From Streptomyces sp. rh34 (GTDB taxonomy: Bacteria > Actinomycetota > Actinomycetes > Streptomycetales > Streptomycetaceae), in assembly GCF_002551245.1 (NCBI RefSeq), contig NZ_NTGZ01000025.1:1-45827 (forward strand): DNA of 45,827 nucleotides, read 5' to 3'. Each line of letters opens with the position of its first letter. The stretch's first letter is position 1. A model generated the notes under the pieces. The model was not told the DNA's origin. It did no database searches and saw nothing but the letters and a program-made list of their open reading frames with translations. Shown here piece after piece: positions 10,049 through 18,173 of the stretch. The translations under genes and the position numbers were made by a program.

Positions 10049-10107
10049 TGCCAAGGGATCGCTGCAAAAGTCCCGTTGCAAAAAAGCCTTGCAAAGCATT
10101 CTTTGCA
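10049..10107. promoter_or_regulatory. TGCAAA-box operator array upstream of the ArsR-type gene
   Basis: Four head-to-tail half-sites TGC(C/A)AA start at 10049, 10063, 10077 and 10090 (spacing 14, 14, 13). The last forms a perfect inverted repeat with a fifth: TGCAAAG (10090-10096), CATT, CTTTGCA (10101-10107). It ends 16 bases before the regulator's ATG, an arrangement typical of an autoregulated repressor that also controls the downstream exporter. The binding protein is inferred. Confidence 0.65.
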
Positions 10108-10123
10108 TCTCTACTGTCGAAGT

Positions 10124-10750
10124 ATGCCGGAGAACGAGAACGACCAGAACGACCCGCGCCCCTATCGCCACGACGGAACCGACCGCAGGGTCCACACCAT
10201 CGACGCCCGCACGCTGCGCGCGGTCGCCCACCCCCTACGGCTCCGACTGCTGAACACGCTGCGCGAGTTCGGCCCGGCCACCGCCTCCAAGCTCGGTGAG
10301 CGGCTGGGCGAGTCCAGCGGAGCGACCAGCTACCACCTGCGCCAGCTGGCGGAGAGCGGACTGGTCGAGGACGCCCCGGAGCTGGGCAAGGGCCGCGAGC
10401 GCTGGTGGCGGTCGGTGCACGACGGCACGATGTTCCAGGCTGCGGACTTCCGGACGCACGCCGACCCCGAGGTGCGCGGGGCCATCGACTTCGTCCTGCA
10501 CGAGACAGCCACCGCCCACGCCCAGGATCTGACCACCTGGCTGGGCACGCTGGGCGACTGGCCGGAGGAGTGGCAGCGCGGCTGGGACATGAGCGACTTC
10601 AAGATCCGCCTCACTCCGGAACTCGCTCTGGAGCTGGCCGAAAAGGTCCACGAACTCGTGGAGAGCTACCGCGGCGTCGTCCCCGAAGGCACCGAGGGAT
10701 CGGCCCTCGTCCAGACCCACCTGCACACCTTCCCGCGCCCCTCCGAATGA
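10124..10750 (+). CDS. ArsR-type winged-helix transcriptional regulator
   Basis: A 208-residue regulator. The N-terminal third is an ArsR-like winged helix (about residues 28-100; TLRAVAHPLRLRLLNTLREFGPA, GESSGATSYHLRQLAESGLV, GRERWW wing). No CxC metal-binding pair is visible, so this is not a metal sensor. The helical C-terminal half probably holds a dimerisation or ligand region. It is followed by a 64-codon gene and an MFS exporter in the same direction, the usual repressor-exporter pairing. ATG 10124 is the only good start after the operator array. Confidence 0.92.
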   Translation: MPENENDQNDPRPYRHDGTDRRVHTIDARTLRAVAHPLRLRLLNTLREFGPATASKLGERLGESSGATSYHLRQLAESGLVEDAPELGKGRERWWRSVHDGTMFQAADFRTHADPEVRGAIDFVLHETATAHAQDLTTWLGTLGDWPEEWQRGWDMSDFKIRLTPELALELAEKVHELVESYRGVVPEGTEGSALVQTHLHTFPRPSE

Positions 10751-10796
10751 CCCCACCGCACACCACAACGCCCCGCCACCCGAAGGGAACCCCGTT

Positions 10797-10991
10797 ATGC
10801 ACGCCGACGTCCACCACCTCCTGCACGTCACCCGAGCCGCCGAACTCCACCACACGGCAACGCCGTTCCGCCTCCCCCGCACCAGCCTGCGCACCCGGGT
10901 CGGCTGGGCCCTGGTCGAGGTGGGTCTGCGCCTGACGACCCGGAGCCGGGAGGCGACCGCGGCTCGCACCGCCGCCTTCCATCCGGTCTGA
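10797..10991 (+). CDS. Small 64-residue protein between regulator and exporter
   Basis: The reading frame has a strong ribosome site (GAAGGGAA, 10782-10789) at good spacing from ATG 10797, and it fits neatly between the ArsR-type gene and the MFS gene with gaps of 46 and 25 bases. The product is His- and Arg-rich at the start (HADVHHLLHVTRAAELHH), then basic, with no clear membrane segment. I do not recognise the family. Support is the ribosome site and position; it could be a non-coding accident. Confidence 0.6.
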   Translation: MHADVHHLLHVTRAAELHHTATPFRLPRTSLRTRVGWALVEVGLRLTTRSREATAARTAAFHPV

Positions 10992-11016
10992 CCACCGACT
11001 CGGGGGAGACAGCACC

Positions 11017-12339
11017 ATGGGGAACCGCACCCCGCTCGCCGCCACGCTCGCGGCCAACTCCATCTCGACGGCGGGCACGTCACTGACGCTGATCGGCGTC
11101 CCCTGGTTCGTCCTGGAGACCACCGGCAGCGCGGGCCGGGCCGGAGTGGTCGCCTTCTGCGCCACCCTGCCGATCGTCGTCGCCGCGCTGATCGGCGGAC
11201 CGGTCATCGACCGGATCGGCCGCCGCCGGGTCGCCATCGCCTCCGACGCCGTGTGCGCGTCGGCCATCGCCTCGATCCCGCTGCTGCACTTCGCCGACGT
11301 CCTCGACTTCTGGATGCTGTGCGCGCTGATGGCGGTCAACGGGTTCGCGCACACCCCGGGCAACACCGCGCGCTACGTCCTGATCCCGGATCTGGCCGAG
11401 CACGCCGGCACCACGCTCCCCCGGGCCGCCAGCCTCTTCGACGCGGTCTCGCGCGGGGCCCGGATGGTCGGCGCGGCGCTCGCCGGAGTCCTCATCGCCT
11501 TCGCCGGCGCGGAGACGGTCCTGCTGCTGGACGCGGCGACGTTCGCCCTGTCCGCCCTGCTGATCGCCGCAGGCGTACGGGGGATCCGCGCGGCCGAGCC
11601 GCGGAAGGCCGAGGCCCCGGTATCGCTGCGCACCTACGGCTCCGAACTCCGCGAGGGATACGCCCACGCGCTGGGAAACCGGCTGTTGTTGGCGATCGTG
11701 GTCATGGTGATGTTCATGAACGGCACCGACCAGGGCTGGTATGCCGTGCTGCTTCCGGTGCACGCCGAGAGCGAGCTGGGCGGTGCGACCTCCATCGGAC
11801 TGCTCACCGCGCTGTTCGGGGCGGGCGGGCTGGTGGGGGCGCTGCTGTACGGGGCGGTGGGGCACCGGTTCCCCCGCCGGGCGGTGTTCACAGTGTGCGT
11901 GATCCTGTGCGGCGCGCCGAGGTTCCTGGTCGCCGCGGTGACCGGGACGACGCTCCCGCTCGCGGTGACGATGCTGCTCGGCGGGATCGCGGGCGGCGTG
12001 CTGAACCCGATCCTGACGACGGTGATCTACGAGCGCGTGCCGGACCGGCTGCGCAGCCGGGTGTCGGGGGCGCTGACGGCGGGGTGCGAGTTCGCGATGC
12101 CGCTGGGCGGGCTCGCGGCCGGGCTGCTGGTGGAGGGCGCCGGGGCGACGGGGGCGCTGCTGCTGATGGGCGGGGTCTACTTCCTGGCCACGCTGAGCCC
12201 GCTGGTTTTCCCGTCCTGGCGGACGCTGGACGACGGGCCGGTGACGGAGCCCGTACTGCCGGCGCCACCCGTGGCACAGTCGGTGCCGTCGGTGCAGGTC
12301 AGCAGCTCGGCACCGGCCCGCCCGTCTCCAGGGCCTTGA
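11017..12339 (+). CDS. MFS efflux transporter
   Basis: A 440-residue major-facilitator protein with about 12 membrane segments and the loop 2-3 motif as GGPVIDRIGRRRVAI. A central loop separates the two six-helix halves. The last 40 residues are Pro/Ser/Val-rich and unlikely to be membrane. GGGGGAG precedes ATG 11017. Gene order (ArsR-type regulator, small protein, MFS) suggests drug or metabolite export under the regulator. Its 3' end overlaps the convergent protease gene by 41 bases. Confidence 0.93.
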   Translation: MGNRTPLAATLAANSISTAGTSLTLIGVPWFVLETTGSAGRAGVVAFCATLPIVVAALIGGPVIDRIGRRRVAIASDAVCASAIASIPLLHFADVLDFWMLCALMAVNGFAHTPGNTARYVLIPDLAEHAGTTLPRAASLFDAVSRGARMVGAALAGVLIAFAGAETVLLLDAATFALSALLIAAGVRGIRAAEPRKAEAPVSLRTYGSELREGYAHALGNRLLLAIVVMVMFMNGTDQGWYAVLLPVHAESELGGATSIGLLTALFGAGGLVGALLYGAVGHRFPRRAVFTVCVILCGAPRFLVAAVTGTTLPLAVTMLLGGIAGGVLNPILTTVIYERVPDRLRSRVSGALTAGCEFAMPLGGLAAGLLVEGAGATGALLLMGGVYFLATLSPLVFPSWRTLDDGPVTEPVLPAPPVAQSVPSVQVSSSAPARPSPGP

Positions 12340-13087
12340 GCGAGCCGACCGCGTCCTTCAGCGTGGAGACGGGCACGATCCGCAGCCCGTCGGGCGCCTC
12401 GGCCTCCGCCTGAGCGCACTCGGCCTTCGGCACGAGGAAGACGCTCGCCCCGTCGCGGTGGGCGCCCTGGGCCTTCATCGACACCCCGCCGACCGCGCCG
12501 ACCTTGCCGTCCGCGTCGATCGTCCCCGTACCGGCGATGGTGCGGCCGCCGGTGAGGTCGCCGCCGGAGCCGTTGCCGTCGAGCTTGTCGATGATGCCGA
12601 GGGAGAGGAAGAGGCCGGCGCTCGGGCCGCCGACGTCGCCGAGGTCCACCTCGACGCGCATCGACCCGGGCTCGCGGTCCAGGTAGTTCAGGGCGGCGTC
12701 GACGGCGACGTTCTGCGACTGCTTCATGTCGTCGAGGTTGTGCTTCTCGATCTCCTTCTCGGAGCCGCCGGTGGGGTAGACGGAGTCGCGCGGCATGACC
12801 GCCCGGTCGGTCCGGAACCAGCCGTCGATCACCTCGCCGACACGGACGTCCGCCTTCGGCCCGGTGGCGAGAATCGTCGTCATCCTCAGCTGCCCGTCGG
12901 TGGGCCGGGTCTCGGCGCCGGTGATGGTGATCACCGGCCGCCCGTCGTCCTCGCCGAGCACGTCCGCGGTCAGTCCGGGCCGGGCCAGGGTGAACGGCAG
13001 CGGTGCGAAGGCCGCCGTACCGAAGAGGGCGAGGACCGGCAGCGCGCAGAGGGCGAGGACGCGGGGGCGCGTGAGACGAGTGAGCAC
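12299..13087 (-). CDS. Lon/YlbL-like membrane-anchored serine protease (S16 domain)
   Basis: A 262-residue protein with an N-terminal hydrophobic anchor (about residues 8-30), an intervening beta-rich region, and a C-terminal Lon proteolytic (S16) domain. The catalytic Ser-Lys dyad is visible: Ser156 in DVGGPSAG and Lys205 in GGVSMKAQGA. There is no AAA+ ATPase, and no full PDZ domain is evident, so it resembles truncated YlbL-type proteases acting outside the membrane. GTG 13087 has a poor ribosome site; TAGATT just upstream allows a near-leaderless transcript. Its stop lies 41 bases inside the convergent MFS gene. Confidence 0.88.
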   Translation of the reverse strand: MLTRLTRPRVLALCALPVLALFGTAAFAPLPFTLARPGLTADVLGEDDGRPVITITGAETRPTDGQLRMTTILATGPKADVRVGEVIDGWFRTDRAVMPRDSVYPTGGSEKEIEKHNLDDMKQSQNVAVDAALNYLDREPGSMRVEVDLGDVGGPSAGLFLSLGIIDKLDGNGSGGDLTGGRTIAGTGTIDADGKVGAVGGVSMKAQGAHRDGASVFLVPKAECAQAEAEAPDGLRIVPVSTLKDAVGSLKALETGGPVPSC

Positions 13088-13193
13088 GCACCCAATCTAA
13101 CCGCCGCCCTCCGGCCGGAACGCGCCAGGCGTGCGCCGCCCTCGGCGCCGCCCTCCACGACGTTTCGCCCGCACGCCGGCGACGCCTTTGACG

Positions 13194-13244
13194 CGTACCG
13201 GCCGGGGAGCGCCTGGGCGGGCGCGGGCGCTCCCGGCCGGTACG
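13194..13244 (-). terminator. Terminator downstream of the IclR-type gene
   Basis: A 20-base arm at 13194-13213 pairs with 13226-13244 (one bulged base): CGTACCGGCCGGGGAGCGCC against its complement, with a 12-base loop. It begins four bases after the IclR stop on the minus strand. Confidence 0.85.
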
Positions 13245-13247
13245 GGC

Positions 13248-13892
13248 CTACCGCAGCGCGTCGGCCACTTCCCGGGCGGCGTCGAGCACGCGGGGCCCGA
13301 CCCGTTCCGGTACGGCGTCGGCGAGCATGACGACGCCGACGCTGCCCTCCACGCCCGAGACCCCGACCAGGGGCGCGGCCGCCCCGCTGGCCCCGGCCTC
13401 GAGTTCGCCGTGGGTGAGGGTGTATCCGGGGTGTCCGGCCTCCGTCGTCTGCCGGGCGGACAGGATGGCCCGGCCGGCCGCGCCCCGGTCCAGCGGGTGC
13501 CGGAAGCCGGCCCGGTAGGCGACGTGGTAGTCGGTCCAGGTGGGCTCGACGACGGCGACCGCGAGGGCGTCGCTGCCGTCGACGAGCGTGAGGTGGGCGG
13601 TGGCCCCTATGTCCTCGGCCAGGGAACGCAGCGCGGGCAGCGCGGCCTCCCGGACGAGCGGGTGCACCTGTCGGCCGAGCCGCAGCACACCGAGGCCGAC
13701 GCGGGCGCGGCCGCCCAGATCACGGCGGACCAGTGCGTGCTGCTCCAGCGTGGCGAGCAAACGGTAGACGACGGTCCGGTTGACACCGAGCTTGTTGGAC
13801 AACTCCGTGACGGTCAGGCCGTGATCGGTGTCGGCGAGCAGTTTGAGGACGCGCAGTCCTCGGTCGAGCGTCTGGGAGGTTTCCGCTGTCAC
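13248..13892 (-). CDS. hpdR: IclR-family regulator (HpdR-like)
   Basis: A 214-residue IclR protein: an N-terminal winged helix (residues about 8-70; GLRVLKLLADTDHGLTVTEL, LGVNRTVVYRLLATLEQ) and a C-terminal effector domain (GATAHLTLVDGSDALAV, HPLDRGAAGRAILSA). GTG 13892 follows GGAGAGGG. Position about 7 kb downstream of hpd/hpdA matches my memory of S. coelicolor hpdR, which represses hppD and hpdA. That identity is by synteny and family; no operator evidence is available. Convergent-side neighbour is the Lon-like protease. Confidence 0.9.
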   Translation of the reverse strand: MTAETSQTLDRGLRVLKLLADTDHGLTVTELSNKLGVNRTVVYRLLATLEQHALVRRDLGGRARVGLGVLRLGRQVHPLVREAALPALRSLAEDIGATAHLTLVDGSDALAVAVVEPTWTDYHVAYRAGFRHPLDRGAAGRAILSARQTTEAGHPGYTLTHGELEAGASGAAAPLVGVSGVEGSVGVVMLADAVPERVGPRVLDAAREVADALR

Positions 13893-14327
13893 GACGCCCT
13901 CTCCTCTTCGGGGTGAGCGACGACGGTCCTGCTCCGGCGGGGTTGCGACGCCGGTCCCAGCGGCGACGCACGGAGAGGCCGCCGGCCTGGCAAGGCACCG
14001 GCTGCGCTCCGCGGCGGCGTTGCCACGGGGCGTTCATATGGCGGGGACAGTAGCGAGCCAGTCCGCTCAGCGGAAGTCCTCGTCCAGAATCCGGTCTCCG
14101 GACACGGAGCCCCGGAACGGCGCACGCATAAGGGCCGGTCAGCGGGACGGCGTCCGGAAAGCGAACATCTACGCGCGTTCACGTGTCACGACACCGACAG
14201 GACCGCAGTGCACAGATGTGAACCAACGTTAACAGTGTGTGAACGGCCATCGTGAAAATTTCCCGCCCCCAACGGCCGGAACCGTCTCCACGGAAGCCGG
14301 GAGCGTCGCCGCCCTGCCCGGGAACGC
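13893..14327. other. Intergenic region upstream of the IclR-type gene
   Basis: A 435-base stretch with no convincing gene. A 97-codon frame (13889-14182, minus) ends in a GTGA overlap with the IclR start, but its Arg/Pro/Ser-rich product looks like GC-rich noise. A PHO-box-like triple repeat is annotated separately at 14213-14244. Confidence 0.6.
14213..14244 (-). promoter_or_regulatory. PHO-box-like direct repeats
   Basis: On the minus strand GTTCACA (14244-14238), GTTAACG (14233-14227) and GTTCACA (14223-14217) repeat with 11- and 10-base spacing. Streptomyces PhoP boxes are 11-base direct repeats beginning GTTCACC. The match is good but the regulated gene is unclear: IclR lies 320 bases downstream. 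Confidence 0.4.
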
Positions 14328-14368
14328 CGTCGGCCCGTACGGAGGTTGATCCTCCGTACGGGCCGACG
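14328..14368 (-). terminator. Terminator downstream of the helicase gene
   Basis: A perfect 18-bp inverted repeat: CGTCGGCCCGTACGGAGG (14328-14345), loop TTGAT, and its exact complement (14351-14368). It lies 20 bases beyond the helicase stop. Confidence 0.93.
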
Positions 14369-14388
14369 AAATCGGACGGCACCGGGGG

Positions 14389-16173
14389 TCACGTCATCCG
14401 GGTCGCCCACTCCTGGACCTTCACGATGCGCTGCTGGATCTGGTGGGCCGTGGCCTCGGCGCTCGGCGGGCCGCCGCAGACCCGGCGCAGCTCGGTGTGG
14501 ATGACACCGTGGGGCTTGCCGCTCTGGTGGGTGTAGGCGGAGACCATCGTGTTGAGCTGCTTGCGCAGGCTCAGCAGCTGCTTGTGGGTGACCACGGGCC
14601 GGGCGTCGGCGGGCTTCTCCAGGAGGTCGGCCTCCTCGGCCGGCTTCTGGCGGCTGTGCGCGATCTGCCGGCTCTGCCGCTTCTGGAGGAGGAGCTGGAC
14701 CTGGTCGGGTTCGAGGAGCCCGGGGATGCCGAGGTAGTCCTGCTCCTCTTCGGAGCCGGGGTGGGCCTGCATGCCGAACTCGGCGCCGTCGTACAGCACG
14801 CGGTCGAAGACGGCGTCGGACTCCAGCGCCTCGAAGGGCAGCTGCTCCTCGGTCTCCTCGTCCTCCAGCTTCTCCGCGTCGGCGAGGAGCTTGTCCTCCT
14901 CGGAGAACGGGTTCTCCTCGTCGCTGCCCTTCTTCGGCTTGTCGAGCACGTGGTCGCGCTCGACCTCCATCTCGTTGGCGAAGTCGAGGAGCATCGGGAT
15001 CGTCGGCACGAAGACGGACGCGGTCTCGCCGCGCCTGCGGGAGCGCACGAAGCGGCCGACGGCCTGGGCGAAGAAGAGGGGGGTGGAGATGGTGGTCGCG
15101 TACACGCCGACGGCGAGGCGCGGCACGTCGACGCCTTCGGACACCATCCGCACCGCGACCATCCAGCGCGACTCGTCCGCGCTGAACTTGTCGATCTTCT
15201 TGGAGGCGGCCTTCTCGTCGGAGAGGACCACGGTCGGCGTCTCGCCGGTGACCTTCTTGAGGATCTTGGCGTAGGCGCGTGCCGACTCCTGGTCGGTCGC
15301 GATGACGAGGCCGCCCGCGTCGGGGATGCCCTTGCGGACCTCGGTGAGCCGCTTGTCGGCGGCGGAGAGCACGTTGGGGATCCACTCGCCGGTGGGCGCC
15401 AGCGCGGTGCGCCAGGCCTGCCCGATGGCGTCCTTGGTCATCGGCTCGCCGAGCCGGGCGGCGATCTCGTCGCCGGCCTTGGTGCGCCAGCGCATGTTGC
15501 CGCTGTAGCTGAGGAAGATGACCGGGCGGACGACGCCGTCGGCGAGCGCGTTGCCGTAGCCGTAGGTGTAGTCGGCGGAGGAGCGGCGGATGCCGTCGTT
15601 GCCCTCCTCGTACGCGACGAACGGGATCGGGTTGGTGTCCGACCGGAACGGCGTACCGGTCAGCGCGAGCCGCCGGGTCGCCGGGTCGAACGCCTCCTGG
15701 CAGGCCTCGCCCCAGGACTTCGAGTCACCGGCGTGGTGGATCTCGTCGAGGATCACGAGCGTCTTGCGCTGCTCGCAGCGGTTGCGGTGCAGCATCGGAC
15801 GGACGCCGACACCGGCGTACGTCACGGCGACCCCGTGGTAGTCCTTGCTCAGCGGGCCGGCGCTGTAGTCGGGGTCGAGCTTGATCCCTATCCGCGCGGC
15901 CGCCTCCGCCCACTGCTTCTTGAGGTGCTCGGTCGGGGCGACGACGGTGATCTGTTGTACGACATGGTGGTGCAGCAGCCACGACGCGAGGGTCAGCGCG
16001 AACGTGGTCTTGCCCGCGCCGGGCGTCGCGACGGCGAGGAAGTCGCGCGGCTGCTCCTGGACGTACCTCTCCATGGCGCCCTGCTGCCAGGCTCGCAGCT
16101 TCCCGGCGGTGCCCCAGGGGGCGCGGCCGGGAAAGGCGGGTGAGAGGTGGTGGGAGGCGGTGGTAGTAGTCAC
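14389..16173 (-). CDS. SF2 DEAD/DEAH-box helicase
   Basis: A 594-residue superfamily-2 helicase. It has Q-like WQQGAMERY, Walker A ATPGAGKTT, motif Ib-type VAPTEHLKKQWAE, Walker B LVILDEIHHAG (a DEIH box), motif III LTGTPFRSD, motif V VRMVSEGVDVPRLAVGV, and motif VI QAVGRFVRSRRRGE. An acidic insertion (about residues 425-465) and a C-terminal helical region follow. The fold resembles UvrB/RecG-related and type I/III restriction-helicase motors, but no nuclease or methylase neighbours are present. GTG 16173 is preferred over the 16335 in-frame start, which would add an unrelated basic tail. Confidence 0.93.
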   Translation of the reverse strand: MTTTTASHHLSPAFPGRAPWGTAGKLRAWQQGAMERYVQEQPRDFLAVATPGAGKTTFALTLASWLLHHHVVQQITVVAPTEHLKKQWAEAAARIGIKLDPDYSAGPLSKDYHGVAVTYAGVGVRPMLHRNRCEQRKTLVILDEIHHAGDSKSWGEACQEAFDPATRRLALTGTPFRSDTNPIPFVAYEEGNDGIRRSSADYTYGYGNALADGVVRPVIFLSYSGNMRWRTKAGDEIAARLGEPMTKDAIGQAWRTALAPTGEWIPNVLSAADKRLTEVRKGIPDAGGLVIATDQESARAYAKILKKVTGETPTVVLSDEKAASKKIDKFSADESRWMVAVRMVSEGVDVPRLAVGVYATTISTPLFFAQAVGRFVRSRRRGETASVFVPTIPMLLDFANEMEVERDHVLDKPKKGSDEENPFSEEDKLLADAEKLEDEETEEQLPFEALESDAVFDRVLYDGAEFGMQAHPGSEEEQDYLGIPGLLEPDQVQLLLQKRQSRQIAHSRQKPAEEADLLEKPADARPVVTHKQLLSLRKQLNTMVSAYTHQSGKPHGVIHTELRRVCGGPPSAEATAHQIQQRIVKVQEWATRMT

Positions 16174-16365
16174 GGTCTCCGGTTCGGGGCTCTCGGGTAC
16201 GTGGGGCGCTGTCCGCACCGGACCCGGCCCTGATCGGCCCGGCCCGCGATACGACAACCGGGCCACCTTACCGGGGGCCCGGTGAAGATCTCGTACGAAC
16301 GAGCCGTGGTGCGGTTCCGTTGAGACGCTCTTCACAGCGATGCCCGCGGGGCCGGTATCCGACCC

Positions 16366-16391
16366 GCGGGCGGGCTCCGAAGCCCGCCCGC
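16366..16391 (-). terminator. Terminator downstream of the second MFS gene
   Basis: GCGGGCGGGCT (16366-16376), loop CCGA, AGCCCGCCCGC (16381-16391): a perfect 11-bp stem eight bases beyond the MFS stop. Confidence 0.88.
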
Positions 16392-16398
16392 ACGCCGC

Positions 16399-17913
16399 TC
16401 ACCCGGCGTGCTTCTCCCGCACGACGACCCGGGTCGCCACCCAGGCCCCCGCGAGTGCCACCCCCGCCATCGGCAGGAACACGGCGGCGAACGCACCCGG
16501 GTGCGAGCCGGCGGCTCCGGCCTCCACCGCCCCGTGCGCGGCCGCGCCCACCGCCCCGCCGCCGAGCGCGGCGAAGGCCGCGCCGCCTCCGGCCAGGAGC
16601 AGCACGTTGGAGAGCCCGTCGGAGATCTGGAGGGCGGCGGAGTTGGAGCCCGCCTCCTCCGGGGCCGACAGCTTCAGCAGCAGCACACTGGTGGAGGCGA
16701 TCACCATGCCCATCCCGAAGCAGCCGAAGGCCCAGGCGACGGCGACGGTCCAGACCGGGACCCCCTCGATCAGCACGGAGGGCGCCACCGCGATCGAGGC
16801 GGCGACCAGGACCATGCCGCTGACCATCAGCCGCTCCCGGTGGGGCTCCATGCGGGGCCGGGACTGTACGAACGAACCGAGCGCCCAGGTCGCCCCGCCC
16901 ACGGCCAGCGAGAGCCCGGCCATCGTCGGGGACAGCCCGCGCTGGGTGACCAGCATCAGCGGTACGAAGGACTCGGCGGCGACGAACGACCCGGCGGCGA
17001 CCCCGCGCAGCAGGACCACCGAGGGCAGCCCGCGCCCCGCCCGTACGGTCCCGGTGGGCAGCAGTCCGCGTACGGCGGGCACCAGCAGGGCGACGCCGAG
17101 GGCGGCCGGCAGGAGGGCGAGCCAGGTGAGCTCCTGCCCCGCGTACTGGAGCAGCCCCGCCCCGGCCGATATCCCGAGGGCGAGCCGGATCCGGCGGCGG
17201 TCGTACGGTTCGTTGGCGGCGGCCGGGTCCGCGGGCCCGGAGGCCGTCCGCCGGATCGCCGGGAGGGCCAGGACGAGCGGGATCACGATGAGCGCCGGGA
17301 TACCGACGAAGACCCAGCGCCAGCCGAGGTGCTCGGTCACCGTCCCGGAGGCCAGCGGCCCGACGACGGAGGGGATCACCCAGCTCGCGGCGAAGGCGGC
17401 CAGGATCGCGGGCCTGATGCGCTCGGGGTAGGCCCGCCCGATGACCACGTACAGGGCGACGATCACCAGCCCGCCGCCGAGTCCCTGGACCGCCCGGCCG
17501 GCGATGAAGATCCACATGCTGGTGGCCGCCCCGGAGAGCAGCAGGCCGACGCCGAACGCGGTGATCCCGGTGGCGAGCGGCTGGAGCGGCCCGCGCCGGT
17601 CGGCCCACTGCCCGGAGAGGACCATGGCGAACAGGCTGGTGGTGAAGTAGGCGGAGAAGGCGAACGCGTAGAGGGGGATCCCGTTCAGTTCACGCGCGGC
17701 GACCGGCATGGCCGTGCCGACCGCCGTGGCCTCGAACGCGATGAGGAACACCACGGAGACGATGCCGATGCTGAGCGCCCGGTAGGTGCGCCCGAGGACC
17801 CCTTCGACGGCTGCGAGGGGGATGTCGGACAGCGGGTCCGGGGAGTGATCGTCGGTCGCGGGCGGCGCGAGGTGTGCGGCGTCGGCGCCGTCACGCGGTT
17901 CGAGGGCGGTCAT
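16399..17913 (-). CDS. MFS transporter (drug:H+ antiporter type)
   Basis: A 504-residue major-facilitator protein. A roughly 45-residue hydrophilic N-terminus precedes the first membrane segment (LSIGIVSVVFLIAFEATAVGTAMP, read around residues 45-68). Motif A-like SGQWADRRGPLQPL and motif C-like GWRWVFVGIPALIVIPL support the drug-efflux (DHA) group, and there is a Gly/Ala-rich loop near the end. ATG 17913 is taken over earlier in-frame starts because the region before it is pyrimidine-repeat DNA encoding Leu/Cys/Ser noise. It has its own terminator; no adjacent regulator identifies a substrate. Confidence 0.92.
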   Translation of the reverse strand: MTALEPRDGADAAHLAPPATDDHSPDPLSDIPLAAVEGVLGRTYRALSIGIVSVVFLIAFEATAVGTAMPVAARELNGIPLYAFAFSAYFTTSLFAMVLSGQWADRRGPLQPLATGITAFGVGLLLSGAATSMWIFIAGRAVQGLGGGLVIVALYVVIGRAYPERIRPAILAAFAASWVIPSVVGPLASGTVTEHLGWRWVFVGIPALIVIPLVLALPAIRRTASGPADPAAANEPYDRRRIRLALGISAGAGLLQYAGQELTWLALLPAALGVALLVPAVRGLLPTGTVRAGRGLPSVVLLRGVAAGSFVAAESFVPLMLVTQRGLSPTMAGLSLAVGGATWALGSFVQSRPRMEPHRERLMVSGMVLVAASIAVAPSVLIEGVPVWTVAVAWAFGCFGMGMVIASTSVLLLKLSAPEEAGSNSAALQISDGLSNVLLLAGGGAAFAALGGGAVGAAAHGAVEAGAAGSHPGAFAAVFLPMAGVALAGAWVATRVVVREKHAG

Positions 17914-18104
17914 GGGCCCAGCGTAAGAGGCGTGGAGCGGTTTGAACCCTGTCCATGTGCGGCACCGCACTCGGCCCTTGGTCGTAGGTCCCGAGCCCCG
18001 GCAGCGGACCGGGTGTGAACGGCGTATGGCAGTCGCGTTGCGGGCCCGCCCGATGCCTTGAGGCGGCGGACGACGGCCCGTAGCGTCGTGGACGGCAAAG
18101 AAAC

Positions 18105-18150
18105 ACAGCAGAGGACAGCAGAGAAACGCAGCAGGAGAACAGCAGGAGAA
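18105..18150. repeat. Purine-rich short tandem repeats before tRNA-Cys
   Basis: Four imperfect 10-11-base units of the form (A)CAGCAG(G)AGA(A) lie at 18105-18114, 18115-18124, 18129-18139 and 18140-18150. They lie between the MFS promoter and the tRNA gene. Confidence 0.75.
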
Positions 18151-18173
18151 CAACGCCACACAGCACCCCACCC

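Noticed and set aside
13889..14182. 97-codon minus-strand frame coupled to the IclR start by GTGA
   Set aside because: Arg/Pro/Ser composition, no homology recognised, no ribosome site; the GTGA overlap is likely chance.
14389..16173. Helicase as part of a restriction or phage-defence system
   Set aside because: No nuclease, methylase or other defence gene is adjacent; neighbours are an IclR regulator and an MFS transporter, and the gene appears to be in a conserved core position.
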